64,000 nucleotides of DNA, from NCBI GenBank assembly GCA_963556255.1, contig OY744617.1, forward strand, positions 31,420,144 to 31,484,143, read 5' to 3'. The translations under genes and the position numbers were made by a program. Source of the DNA: Allolobophora icterica. Taxonomy: Eukaryota > Annelida > Clitellata > Crassiclitellata > Lumbricidae. The notes beneath the pieces are model-generated. The model saw nothing but the letters and a program-made list of their open reading frames with translations, was not told the origin of the DNA and searched no databases. Shown here piece after piece: positions 10,621 through 21,900 of this stretch (the stretch's first letter is position 1; the number at the start of each line of letters is the position of its first letter).

Positions 10621-13536
10621 ATGATGGAACACGTGGGCAAATTGAATGAAGAAATGGCATCTGGGTTCATCATTAGCACGTGCCAATTACTTCCAAAGTC
10701 ATGTCCTCTTGTTTCTGATCATATGCACAACTCAATAGCGTCCTATAGCACAGTGCCAAAAGAGTATTCAATGTTTTGTGGCAGCCATGCTGAGTTTTAT
10801 ATCCAACCGCCGAATTCATGCATTGAAGATGTAGATGTCTTGCTCGCCAGCGCTGATGAACTGGTCTTCAGTGGTGACTTTCCCGTGTTGCCAAGGGATA
10901 TGAGTGGCCTACCAGATACAATCAAGTGCTACAAGATTGAATCATACCATGGATTTCCAGGTTTTGTTCGATTACGATGTTTCGGGGTAATGAACTATAA
11001 TTGGAAATACAAAAAGTACGAATTTAAGCATACGGCAAACAGCTATTTGCTGATAAAGATGGATTGTGTTGCAAATATGTATTCTCCCGAAAACCTCCAG
11101 AGAGACGCCTGGCCAAAACTCGTTAGTGGTCCAGCAATTAAACATCGAAGCAACACGGATGACGTGCACGATTTTGTCCACAGCCTATGGTGCCCACAAT
11201 GGCCTAAAGAAGTCGAAGGTTTTCGAAAACGATCTAGGAATAATGGATGGCCGACCATTGAAACAATCGCCGAGGTTATACAAAATGGTTGTCATTTTGT
11301 CTACGTTAAACATCGTTCTTGCAGAGACGATAAACTACAGTGGAGGTTTTCATTTTCAGTGGCAGAGGTAATTTTACTTCAGAGTTGGACTCAAATTCAA
11401 CAGATTGTCTACCATTTGTTGAGGTTCTTCTGCAAGAGAGAATTAATACAAAAGGATTGTCCAAAGGAGGATGAGATTCTCTGTACGTATCATTTAAAGA
11501 CGCTGATGTTATGGACTTGTGAAGAGATGTCGCCGGAATGGTGGAATTTCTCCTCTGCAATTACGATCTGCTGTGAGTTATTGAAGAAGCTTTCACATTG
11601 GTTACAGAAGAGGCACTGTCCGAACTATTTTATTCCTGAAGCAAATTTATTTTATGAATCATCGAACTCCACAATCCATGAGAAGACGGTAAAACGACTA
11701 AATGAATTCCGAAATTCTGGCATTCTCTATCATTGGTTCATGGAAAATTACATAATGCCATTCATTCGGAGATATATCAAGTTTGAAAGCACAATGGAGG
11801 TAATGCCCGATTTAGTGGATTTCACGCTGGCTCTCTTTAGGTTTTGGAAAGTGACTGAATTAAAATCATTGGATTTATATTTTCACCTAATATTTTCATA
11901 TCTACATGAGTTCAGTTATCGTACTATTATAAAATTGGGATATAGTTCAGGACTGCGGCATAGCTACGAATCGGGATATGATTCAAGACGTATTGTATCA
12001 AAGACACGCTGGCGACTGAGAGACCTTCCAACAGTACAGAACGTCTCATGTTTCACGTATTATGATATATTACTGTATATTTTACTCACAGCATGTGGCT
12101 TAGCCTGGGGAGAGATTTCATGGGATAGCAGTTTCGTTGTTGAATTTGTCATTGGAATTTCGACACAACCAAAAACTGTAAGGTCCCAGTATCATAACTT
12201 TCCGAAAGCGTACACACAGCAAAGTTGTCGGTTTCAATTTCTGCGTGCTCAGGATCTCTTGAAAAATTTAACTGGATCAAATAGTCATCCGGAATTTCAA
12301 CTACTGTCTCTCATGTCAAAAGAGTTTCTTAGAAGAGCTTTAGACGACGAAGGTTCTAACTGCAACGGCATTGCTCCTGCAGCTTTGGCCTATAAGGCTG
12401 CTATCCACTTTGCCACATCAGAACACCAACTAGCAATGCGCTTCTGCTTGTCAGTTCTCGTGGATCAGCCTTCCCAAGAGGACAAGGAGACACTAAATGC
12501 GGGTTGTTTGTTGTTTATTGACGATGTGGCAAGAATCGTTGGATTGTGTGTGCTTCAGAAGAAGATTACAAACAATGATCTTCATTACATTGGCAGGCGG
12601 TATTACCTTGATCTGCGTATTTCACCTGAGATCTTTGCTCATTATTTAACTGTATTATCTGCCGAAAGAATATCCAAACATTTATATTTCAATCGTGAGT
12701 TTCCGGACTCGGCATTTCCTATGGACGAATATTTGAAGGCTTTAATAAAACCGAAATGCATTGTTTCGATGATGTCAGGTTATCATTTGAATGCTACCAG
12801 ACAGATCGTTTATCACAGAACAGATGCATTGTCAGTAACCGAGGCTTCAAGTGAGAATCGTTTGCTTGGTAAAGAAACAGTAATTGATGTTCTAATGAAA
12901 TATGCTCTAGAAAATATGATTTCGTTCTACAAAGTGATTCGCAACGACTTTGGGATCCAGTGCAACACAGCTGACTGCTATCGTGCTTTGTACCTTTACA
13001 AGTGTCGTCAATACGATGAAGTGCAGTATTTATGTGAGAATATTCTGAAAGAGCCTGAGCTGCAGAGCGATCTGAAGGAATTATCATTTGTGAATGTTTT
13101 GTTGGTGCCACCGCTTGACTCTTTTTTCGATAGAGACGTACAGTCGCTGCTTGGATTTCACACGCTCTTTTATTATTTATCACCTGCGAATGACGATACT
13201 GGAAAAGTTAACTTAACTGCCGAATCCACGTATGAACATTGGTTTGCCCGATTGGTGTACAATCATAGGTTCGAACTCTCCTCTTGTCTTGAATATTCTT
13301 ACTCCATTAAAAGCCATTATTTTCTTGGAAGGCATTTGCTTGCAAAATATTTGAAGGTCAGATGTTATATTGATTGCAATCTTCCGTTTTCAGAAGCATT
13401 GACTGAATTTACTGCTCAGGAAAGAAATCTTCCGTTTGAACACATCATTCGCAGATTTCTTCTACGAAAGCTCCGTATGAAAAAAATAGTTCAAGAGTTT
13501 CATCGTATCAATGACCAGGTTGAGTTTTCATATTAA
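10621..13536 (+). CDS. Mab-21/cGAS-like nucleotidyltransferase with TPR-like C-terminal half, copy A (intact)
   Basis: A 971-residue single-exon reading frame. The N-terminal 400 residues read as a Mab-21/cGAS-fold nucleotidyltransferase. There is a GS motif at G54-S55, an acidic pair D70-x-D72 in IEDVDVL, and a third candidate catalytic Asp, D184, in HDFVHSLWCPQWP. The Mab-21 signatures GW-P near 209-211, WRFSFS at 241-246, YHLKTLMLW near 290-298 and NYFIPEANL near 335-343 follow. No cGAS-type His-Cys zinc thumb is visible between WRFSFS and HLKT. The C-terminal part has helical TPR-like segments near 583-615 and 781-810. By family knowledge such enzymes make nucleotide second messengers in the cytosol after sensing a ligand; ligand and product here are unknown. 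The start aligns with the ATG of the other copies, but the base corresponding to their upstream AG is GG here. The 3' end extends about 16 residues beyond copy D because a poly-A run is one base longer. Confidence 0.85.
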   Translation: MMEHVGKLNEEMASGFIISTCQLLPKSCPLVSDHMHNSIASYSTVPKEYSMFCGSHAEFYIQPPNSCIEDVDVLLASADELVFSGDFPVLPRDMSGLPDTIKCYKIESYHGFPGFVRLRCFGVMNYNWKYKKYEFKHTANSYLLIKMDCVANMYSPENLQRDAWPKLVSGPAIKHRSNTDDVHDFVHSLWCPQWPKEVEGFRKRSRNNGWPTIETIAEVIQNGCHFVYVKHRSCRDDKLQWRFSFSVAEVILLQSWTQIQQIVYHLLRFFCKRELIQKDCPKEDEILCTYHLKTLMLWTCEEMSPEWWNFSSAITICCELLKKLSHWLQKRHCPNYFIPEANLFYESSNSTIHEKTVKRLNEFRNSGILYHWFMENYIMPFIRRYIKFESTMEVMPDLVDFTLALFRFWKVTELKSLDLYFHLIFSYLHEFSYRTIIKLGYSSGLRHSYESGYDSRRIVSKTRWRLRDLPTVQNVSCFTYYDILLYILLTACGLAWGEISWDSSFVVEFVIGISTQPKTVRSQYHNFPKAYTQQSCRFQFLRAQDLLKNLTGSNSHPEFQLLSLMSKEFLRRALDDEGSNCNGIAPAALAYKAAIHFATSEHQLAMRFCLSVLVDQPSQEDKETLNAGCLLFIDDVARIVGLCVLQKKITNNDLHYIGRRYYLDLRISPEIFAHYLTVLSAERISKHLYFNREFPDSAFPMDEYLKALIKPKCIVSMMSGYHLNATRQIVYHRTDALSVTEASSENRLLGKETVIDVLMKYALENMISFYKVIRNDFGIQCNTADCYRALYLYKCRQYDEVQYLCENILKEPELQSDLKELSFVNVLLVPPLDSFFDRDVQSLLGFHTLFYYLSPANDDTGKVNLTAESTYEHWFARLVYNHRFELSSCLEYSYSIKSHYFLGRHLLAKYLKVRCYIDCNLPFSEALTEFTAQERNLPFEHIIRRFLLRKLRMKKIVQEFHRINDQVEFSY

Positions 13537-13940
13537 ATTTGCTTTATGTGACATGTTATTCCGAGCAATGAACTTCTTAAGTATTGCTGCTATTGCTGCG
13601 TGACACGGCTATCGCTGGAGAGCCAGTACATAGTCTTGAAAGTTTTCTTCGTTCTAGTGTGTAGACTTGGAAAAACGTCTCCTCTGCCATGTCAGTGTTG
13701 TGCTATTCGAAACTCGCATGATAGAGCCTTCAGATTTACCCAAACAGTAAGCCAGTTTCATCGTAATTAAGAAGAGGTCGTTGCCACCTTTCTGCGCTGC
13801 AACAAAGCAATGATGGCATTTGAAGCAGCTTTATAGCACCACAGTATGGTTGCTGGCTTGTGAACGTCTTTGGTATAAACGACACTCGAGCTGAGAGTTG
13901 CCTGTTCTATAAACATAACCAAATTGGTTTTTCTATAGAT
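13537..13940 (+). other. 3' flank of copy A
   Basis: Diverged homologue of the sequence after B, C and D (AATGAA-CTT...TTAAAGTATTGCTG and GATAGAGCCTTCAGAT landmarks). It probably holds the 3' UTR; no poly-A signal can be assigned. Confidence 0.55.
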
Positions 13941-14518
13941 TGATATTTGCGCACGTTGTTCTTTTTGCGTTAGCTTGCTTTTATTTTATATTATTGGTAT
14001 TCATTGTCTGGCTTTGTTCAGGTCGCTTCACCACTACTGTCTTCATATTCTAGGTCTTCCTTTTGTTAGTACCTATGGCCACCTATTTTGCACCACTCTC
14101 TTCCCTCGTATTTATATACTTCCTTTGCCATGTTGTTCGTAATGCCTGTGCCCCATTATTGCTAGCACCTTTACCATACTACATGATATACTCCCCTTGC
14201 TTAACTTTATTGCAATATTTAACTATTCACCTCCTCTGGCTAACTTGTTTTAGGTGTTCCATGAGATTCCATTTAAGTCACTTTTGTATATTTAGATTTT
14301 ATAATATTTTTTATTTAGAAACACTTGACTTGGTTTTAAACGTTCATCCTAGACAATGGACATACACCCTTATAAAAAATTATAGTAAAAATGTTTTTCT
14401 TTAACCTATAGGCTGCTGAGAAGGCAATAGACGCCAAAAGCGCACCAGTTAATGTAGGCCTAACTGTCTTGTGAATACTGTTTGTTGATCAATAAACTTC
14501 TGCACGGAACTTGAAAAA
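13940..14518 (+). other. Insertion in the 3' flank of copy A ending in AATAAA and a short A tract
   Basis: Copies C and D continue straight through here, while copy A has about 570 bp of T-rich sequence. It ends with GTTGATCAATAAACTTCTGC and GAAAAAAG, as at the end of a retroposed transcript. A 113-codon hydrophobic open frame (14063-14404) has no recognised motif. Confidence 0.35.
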
Positions 14519-14588
14519 AGGGGCTCTGTTCTAATTAATAATTGTTTCTGCAACTATTATCGCTCCTGAAGAATAACCTCAAAACCAT

Positions 14589-14790
14589 CTAAAAACGGTA
14601 CATAAGAAGAAGCCTAAGAATCCCGTACACGAATGCCCAGAAAACTAACGCTGAAGTATGGAGACGCACAAAGCCGACCTGTGTCACTGAGATGACCAAA
14701 ACAAAGGCATTCGGTCGCATTAAAGATTTTCCTGGCTGATTGGACCCTGCCAGAGCACTGCGAAAGTTGATCAACAAACAACGAGAAGAC
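14589..14790 (+). pseudogene. Reverse-transcriptase C-terminal remnant in 3' flank of copy A
   Basis: Plus strand aligns with 41041-41235, whose frame reads RSLRIPYNAQVSNAEVWRRT, the (H/Q)V(S/T)NAEV..RT motif near the end of many LINE polymerases. Heavily decayed here. Confidence 0.5.
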
Positions 14791-14939
14791 CCAAGAAAAA
14801 GAAAGGGCAATAGGACGATGGAAGCATACATGAACGCGAAGAGTTGAAACAGACTTCCATCAGTTGACCCTCTGCAGTGCTCTTCACAAACTTGGCGCTT
14901 AATGTGACATTCGTGTGTTTTCCAACTCATCTAACTCAC

Positions 14940-15608
14940 ATGGAAAGAAAGTAGTGTTCTTGGCAGCTCATTATTATTCTGGTCGCAGCATTAATAATAG
15001 CTGCAGAACACGACAAAGAAGAGAAAGGAGCTCTACCCACTCTTTGGCAGACAGTCTCGATAACGAGACCGGTGGATTTGTATACAGCATTGTTCCATAG
15101 ATGGTTTCAGAAATTCTCAGAATCCATTTATCTTGACAGAATTATAAAATGAGCGAATAACTGATGAGAAAAATATTTGACTGAATGTTAAATAGTTTTA
15201 GTTTTCATAATTTTTTTGTTTAGTAAATAATTTATTTTTGTTATATACACCCCTGCACATGGTCAAATAAAGCATTTGCAGAAAAACGATAACGACGATA
15301 TTCTTTCAGACAACGATGATGAAAATAAAAGACGATGCCACTACTAACACGAAAGGAAGTCGATCAACCCCATAAACCCCGACGTAGGAGAAGCCGTTTA
15401 CGTGAAATAGGCCTACTGGATTAGTGACTTCATTCTTTGATCTCTTCTGAGGGGCATTGTAACAGTATGGCTTTTATTGAGCGCTAGTACAAGCACTTTG
15501 ATTCTGGGTCAAGCTGCATCAAAGTAGTCATTGCTGATGGATGTTTGTAATGCCAGGAGATCCAGAATCTTTAGCTTAGACGACTTTCTGTTTGAAAGTA
15601 GTCTGCAA
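14940..15608. other. Outer 3' flank of unit A
   Basis: Homologous to 29200-29820 of unit B (TATCTTGACAGAA-TATAAAATGAGCG and GTCAAATAAAGCA landmarks). No gene seen. The GTCAAATAAAGCA match at about 15266 and 29415 is a possible shared poly-A signal. Confidence 0.5.
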
Positions 15609-15619
15609 CTATAATCCGT

Positions 15620-15659
15620 AATAAGTAGTAGTAGTAGTAGTAGTAGCAGAAGTAGTAAC

Positions 15660-15727
<68 letters not shown>

Positions 15728-15731
15728 CAGC

Positions 15732-15793
<62 letters not shown>

Positions 15794-15908
15794 CAGTAGT
15801 AGTAGTCGCAATTGTAGTAGTAGTAGTAGTAGTGGTAGTAGTGGCAGCAGTAGTAGTACTAGAAGTAGAAGTAGTAGTAGTAGTAGTTGCAATTGTAGTA
15901 GTAGCAGC

Positions 15909-15951
<43 letters not shown>

Positions 15952-15986
15952 ATAGTTGCTATTGTAGTAGTAGCAGTAGTAGTAGC

Positions 15987-16083
<97 letters not shown>
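15620..16083. repeat. (TAG)n microsatellite, imperfect
   Basis: About 460 bp of TAG units with interspersed CAG, TTG and AAT variants. All long open frames across it are artefacts. Confidence 0.97.
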
Positions 16084-16084
<1 letters not shown>

Positions 16085-16088
16085 TAAC

Positions 16089-16275
16089 TGCAATTACGAT
16101 ACGATCATAGCCCTGATGAAGCATTCATTCAGTACTGGTTTCAGCCTCCTGTGAGAGGGTTGCTCTATCCTAGAGCGTAGGGACCTTGTGCAAGTCCTTC
16201 ACTCACAGTTGCTCAGCGCCATCGAATGATGATTGGTCATTAGATAGACAGGCTTAATAAAAAAATGCATACCAA
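16089..16275 (+). mobile_element. SINE family 2, 5'-truncated
   Basis: Retains the central region (GGACCTTGTGCAAGTCCTTC), the tail GCGCCATCGAATGATGATTG, GTCATTAGATAGAC and a TTAATAAAAAAATGCAT end. The tRNA-like head is missing; its place is taken by the microsatellite. Confidence 0.7.
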
Positions 16276-16299
16276 TATTTGTTCATTTATTATAATGAG

Positions 16300-16530
16300 C
16301 GTTTAACCACGGGTCTTTAGGTAGCCCGTCGTAGGTTTCGTACAGGAAATGGAACGTCCAGGCGGAGAAGATTACAGAATAAAGACATGAGTTCATTGAC
16401 GAACTATTCCAACCGTCACCTGAGTATATATTGAAATTAGTTGTGTAGCTTATGTAAACGCCACTAGTGTAGTGTAAAACTTCAATGTTTTCTTGTTCCA
16501 CTACGCTGGTTCTAACGCATCACCTATGGC
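16300..16530 (+). other. Repeated block shared with 32230-32545 and 58090-58340
   Basis: Shares GAATTCATTGACG, CTTGTGTAAACGC-ACTAGTG and TTCTAACGCA-CACCTATGG with two other places, each lying upstream of a gene unit. No coding signal. Confidence 0.6.
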
Positions 16531-16800
16531 AACGCTTTTCAAACTGTGGTCCGCGGATCAAGGGTGGTCGCGAAGTATATGGCGGGGTCCGCGATAGCGT
16601 TCTTATAATAGTCATTCACTGTGATTAACAATGCATGGTCTTAGCATTAACAGCCTGTGTTTTCAAATTCACACACTACTTATGGTAATTCATACGGGTC
16701 CGATTAATTGGGTATTGGATCACACAGTAAATTTTGTGACAGTTCGTGCAATAGCTCAAACTATAGAAGCTGGAAGATCGTGAACCATTTGTCGTGGAAC
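16531..16800. mobile_element. hAT-like remnant
   Basis: Starts CAACGCTTTTCAAACTGTGG then TCCGCGGATCAAGG, a typical hAT-end sequence. The 16630-16690 part resembles the interior of the element at 2203-2752. It interrupts the block that is continuous at 58300, but no clean target duplication is visible. Confidence 0.4.
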
Positions 16801-16847
16801 CGAATGAAAGAAGGAGACGGTAACTGGAAGAAGGAAGAAGAATAAGA

Positions 16848-16915
16848 TAATAATAGTAATAATAATAATAATAGTAATAATAATAATAATAATGATAATA
16901 ATAATGATAATAGCT
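16848..16915. repeat. (TAA/TAG)n microsatellite
   Basis: AT-rich trinucleotide run directly before a LINE 3' end. Confidence 0.9.
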
Positions 16916-17208
16916 GTCCGCTACTCATTTTTTTGTTCCCCTGGCATTTGAAACCATGGGCCCGATTAACAATGAGGGCTTGACCTTTCTTTCTGCTCTA
17001 GGGCAGAAACTCAAAACTGTTACGGGGGACGTTCGTGAAACGTCTTTCTTGTTTCAACGCCTTGCGCTCACGATTCAACGTTTCAACGCGGTGGCCTTTA
17101 TGGGTACCTTCAACAACTTAAACCTGGACGAATAGGGCCCATTCCGGACAAATCTACTCTGTAAATAATGTTGAAGTCCCTGAGGGATCCTGTATACCTC
17201 GGGGCATA
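16916..17208 (+). mobile_element. LINE 3' end (same family as 33860 and 34150)
   Basis: Encodes the end of a LINE ORF: HFFVPLAFETMGPINNEGL, then RETSFLFQRL and IQRFNAVAF before TAG at 17131. A 3' UTR follows with TTGAAGTCCCTGAGGGATCC then TGTATACCTCGGGGC, then poly-A and TAA units. 5'-truncated, as LINE insertions usually are. Confidence 0.75.
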
Positions 17209-17255
17209 AAAAAAAAAAAATAATAATAATAATAATAATGATAATAATAATAATA
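17208..17255. repeat. Poly-A / (TAA)n tail
   Basis: Thirteen A bases merging into TAA units directly after the LINE 3' UTR. Confidence 0.9.
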
Positions 17256-17259
17256 GAAT

Positions 17260-18988
17260 GTAAAGTAATATACAACGCGAAGCAAAACAACACAGACAAA
17301 GTACTGCACTGAAGCGCATTCTGCGAAGCCACGCGATGGTTATTCGAATAAACTCAACGTTTTATGACCATAGTCAGGAAAACCCACAATTACACGTTTC
17401 ACTTCATCGTTGGACCATCATCGGAAGGAACTCTGTTCACTCTGTCGGACTCTTAAAGGTAACACTAGATGACTTTTTATTTTAAGAAATAATCTGCTAC
17501 GTAAGCTGCTAGGTAGTTATCTACCTCCATTTCAGTGGCACATGTGTTTAATTTGTGTTTGAAATTAGGTACGGGTAGAGGAATTAAAGCATTCTATGAC
17601 ATCCTGCCTTCGTCAATGCTTTGGAGTGAATTAAAATTGTCCATTTGCAGGCCTACGTTTTATGACCTTCGTTGAGCATTTCATTACGAAAATCTTCGAG
17701 TTTTAAATCGCTTAGCCATAACGTCACTATAGCGATAGATTACTCTGCTAAATACAACACCATCTAGCCAATAGTAACTGGTTGTTTTGGTTCGACAACC
17801 AAATTCGTCATATTTTAATAGTGAAAGTGGAAGCAAACTATTATGTCGAGCTAATGGTTTTACCATGATGGGGAATTTCTTATTTTGGCTATTAACAATG
17901 CGTTTAAAATATCATCGGCTTGCTTGAGTCAGAGTCACTCAGGTCTGCAGAGACGTACATGTAGATCCTCGTTTCGCCGAAGTCAGTGGATATTCTAGCC
18001 TATACGGGACTGACGTCGGGGAAATTCATCTAAACATATCTCGAAATAAACCGAAGAAGAGGACTGGCCACCCTCCCTCAAATATCCACGCTAAGAAAAT
18101 AGGAGTCGCCAAAAATTCGTATCTGCGACAACCTCGCAGGAAAGCTCAGTGGACGGCTCTTCTTCTTCTCTATAATCAGGTGCCTCAGTCTAGTCCTCTA
18201 AGTCCCATCTTTTGAAAACCTTCTTGGCAAAAATTATAAACGAACGATTAAAAATCGTCTTCTCAGCCAGATGCCTTTTTTGACGAAGTCATAAGTATTC
18301 ACTCATTCCAGTGTCGATTTTAATGCAGTTCCGTAAAATTAACAGCAACAGAAACGGTAGCCAATCTGCAGGACTACGTCTTGTAAAGTTCGTTGAGCAT
18401 ATCATCACGAAAATCTTTAAGTTTTTAATCACCCAGGCACAGTGTCACTTGGGATAGACTGTTGTTCTTAATACAACAGCATCTAGCCAAAAATAGCCAT
18501 TGGCGTTTAGGTGCTCTTAACAATATTCGCCATATTCTAACGGTGAACCAGTAGGCCTACTGTCACATCAGTTTTATGGATATTTTCCACGATGGGGAAT
18601 TTCTTATGTATTCTATTATCAAATATCACCGGCTTGCATGCGTCCGCGGTACGCAAGCCTGCTGAGATGCAGATCGTGGTTTCGCCGAAGCCGGTGGTTA
18701 TTGCAGCCTATGCGGATCTGACGTCAGGTAATTTCATCTCAAAATAGCTTTTCTAGAATATACGGAAGAAGATGACCCGTCCTCAAATACCGACGTTAAA
18801 AATTGGAGTCGCCAACGTTCCGTACCTCAGGAAATTTTGATGAACTGCTCTTCTCCTCTTAATCTGGTGACCGAGTATAGGCCTCTAAGAACCATGAAAT
18901 CGGAAAATAAGTAAAGATTGGACCGGCTCCCTGCGGTAAACGATATCACAGAATTTGCAGATTGAACAGAACAGAGAAATTGACCGGA
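17260..18988 (+). other. 5' flank of copy B with an internal ~720-bp duplication
   Basis: Homologous to the other 5' flanks, but the block with TTCGTTGAGCATTTCATTAC occurs twice, at 17667 and about 18388. Each copy is followed by its own GATGGGGAATTTCTTAT and TCTGACGTC landmarks. The duplication is absent from A, C, D and E. Confidence 0.65.
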
Positions 18989-21900
18989 ACCCAGCACTGT
19001 TCTGATTCTGGTTACATCAAAGGCATTCAATGGGAGAATCTAATCCAATGACTTCTATAGCGCCTTTATAAACCCAGCATCGTTCTGGTTCTGGTTACAT
19101 CAATGGCATTCAATGGGAGAATCTAATCCAATGACTTCTATAGCGCCTTTATAAACCCAGCATCGTTCTGGTTCTGGTTACATCAAGGGCATTCAATGGA
19201 AGAATCTAATCCAATGATTTCTATAGCGCCTTTATAAACCCAGCATCGTTCTGGTTCTGGTTACATCAAGGACATTCAATGGGAGAATCTAATCCAATGA
19301 CTTCTATAGCGCCTTTATAAACCCAGCATCGTTCTGGTTCTGGTTACATCAAAGGCATTCAATGGGAGAATCTAATCCAATGACTTCTATAGCGCCTTTA
19401 TAAACCCAGCATCGTTCTGGTTCTTGTTACATCAAAAGGCATTCAATGGGAGAATCTAATCCAATGACTTCTATAGCGCCTTTATAAACCCAGCATCGTT
19501 CTGGTTCTGGTTACATCAAAGGCATTCAATGGGAGAATCTAATCCAATGACTTCTATAGCGCCTTTATAAACCCAGCATCGTTCTGGTTCTGGTTACATC
19601 AAAGGCATTCAATGGGAGAATCTAATCCAATGACTTCTATAGCGCCTTTATAAACCCAGCATCGTTCTGGTTCTTGTTACATCAAAAGGCATTCAATGGG
19701 AGAATCTAATCCAATGACTTCTATAGCGCCTTTATAAACCCAGCATCGTTCTGGTTCTGGTTACATCAAAGGCATTCAATGGGAGAATCTAATCCAATGA
19801 CTTCTATAGCGCCTTTATAAACCCAGCATCGTTCTGGTTCTGGTTACATCAAAGGCATTCAATGGGAGAATCTAATCCAATGACTTCTATAGCGCCTTTA
19901 TAAACCCAGCATCGTTCTGGTTCTTGTTACATCAAAAGGCATTCAATGGGAGAATCTAATCCAATGACTTCTATAGCGCCTTTATAAACCCAGCATCGTT
20001 CTGGTTCTGGTTACATCAAAGGCATTCAATGGGAGAATCTAATCCAATGACTTCAATAGCGCCTTTATAAACCCAGCATCGTTCTGGTTCAGGTTACATC
20101 AAAGGCATTCAATGGGAGAATCTAAACCAATGACTTATATAGCGCCTTTATAAACCCAGCATCGTTCTGGTTCTGGTTACATCAATGGCATTCAATGGGA
20201 GAATCTAATCCAATGACTTCTATAGCGCCTTTATAAACCCAGCATCGTTCTGGTTCTGGTTACATCAAGGGCATTCAATGGAAGAATCTAATCCAATGAT
20301 TTCTATAGCGCCTTTATAAACCCAGCATCGTTCTGGTTCTGGTTACATCAAGGACATTCAATGGGAGAATCTAATCCAATGACTTCTATAGCGCCTTTAT
20401 AAACCCAGCATCGTTCTGGTTCTGGTTACATCAAAGGCATTCAATGGGAGAATCTAATCCAATGACTTCTATAGCGCCTTTATAAACCCAGCATCGTTCT
20501 GGTTCTTGTTACATCAAAAGGCATTCAATGGGAGAATCTAATCCAATGACTTCTATAGCGCCTTTATAAACCCAGCATCGTTCTGGTTCTGGTTACATCA
20601 AAGGCATTCAATGGGAGAATCTAATCCAATGACTTCAATAGCGCCTTTATAAACCCAGCATCGTTCTGGTTCAGGTTACATCAAAGGCATTCAATGGGAG
20701 AATCTAAACCAATGACTTATATAGCGCCTTTATAAACCCAGCATCGTTCTGGTTCTGGTTACATCAATGGCATTCAATGGGAGAATCTAATCCAATGACT
20801 TCTATAGCGCCTTTATAAACCCAGCATCGTTCTGGTTCTGGTTACATCAAGGGCATTCAATGGAAGAATCTAATCCAATGATTTCTATAGCGCCTTTATA
20901 AACCCAGCATCGTTCTGGTTCTGGTTACATCAAGGACATTCAATGGGAGAATCTAATCCAATGACTTCTATAGCGCCTTTATAAACCCAGCATCGTTCTG
21001 GTTCTGGTTACATCAAAGGCATTCAATGGGAGAATCTAATCCAATGACTTCTATAGCGCCTTTATAAACCCAGCATCGTTCTGGTTCTTGTTACATCAAA
21101 AGGCATTCAATGGGAGAATCTAATCCAATGACTTCTATAGCGCCTTTATAAACCCAGCATCGTTCTGGTTCTGGTTACATCAAAGGCATTCAATGGGAGA
21201 ATCTAATCCAATGACTTCTATAGCGCCTTTATAAACCCAGCATCGTTCTGGTTCTGGTTACATCAAAGGCATTCAATGGGAGAATCTAATCCAATGACTT
21301 CTATAGCGCCTTTATAAACCCAGCATCGTTCTGGTTCTTGTTACATCAAAAGGCATTCAATGGGAGAATCTAATCCAATGACTTCTATAGCGCCTTTATA
21401 AACCCAGCATCGTTCTGGTTCTGGTTACATCAAAGGCATTCAATGGGAGAATCTAATCCAATGACTTCTATAGCGCCTTTATAAACCCAGCATCGTTCTG
21501 GTTCTGGTTACATCAAAGGCATTCAATGGGAGAATCTAATCCAATGACTTCTATAGCGCCTTTATAAACCCAGCATCGTTCTGGTTCTTGTTACATCAAA
21601 AGGCATTCAATGGGAGAATCTAATCCAATGACTTCTATAGCGCCTTTATAAACCCAGCATCGTTCTGGTTCTGGTTACATCAAAGGCATTCAATGGGAGA
21701 ATCTAATCCAATGACTTCAATAGCGCCTTTATAAACCCAGCATCGTTCTGGTTCAGGTTACATCAAAGGCATTCAATGGGAGAATCTAAACCAATGACTT
21801 ATATAGCGCCTTTATAAACCCAGCTCCGTTCTGGTTCTGGTTACATCAAGGGCATTCAATGGAAGAATCTAATCCAATGATTTCTATAGCGCCTTTATAA

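Noticed and set aside
12794..13183. Antisense open frame of 129 codons opposite copy A, also seen opposite B, C and D
   Set aside because: It recurs only because the sense sequence is conserved; no independent start context or motif, and its ends differ between copies.
14063..14404. 113-codon hydrophobic frame as a membrane protein gene
   Set aside because: T-rich, low-complexity composition in an insertion found only after copy A; no motif or splice context.
15509..16124. Long poly-Leu, poly-Thr and poly-Val open frames
   Set aside because: They are translations of the TAG microsatellite in different frames; the same holds at 29720-30205, 33590-33775, 34006-34269, 58297-58668 and 59096-59314.
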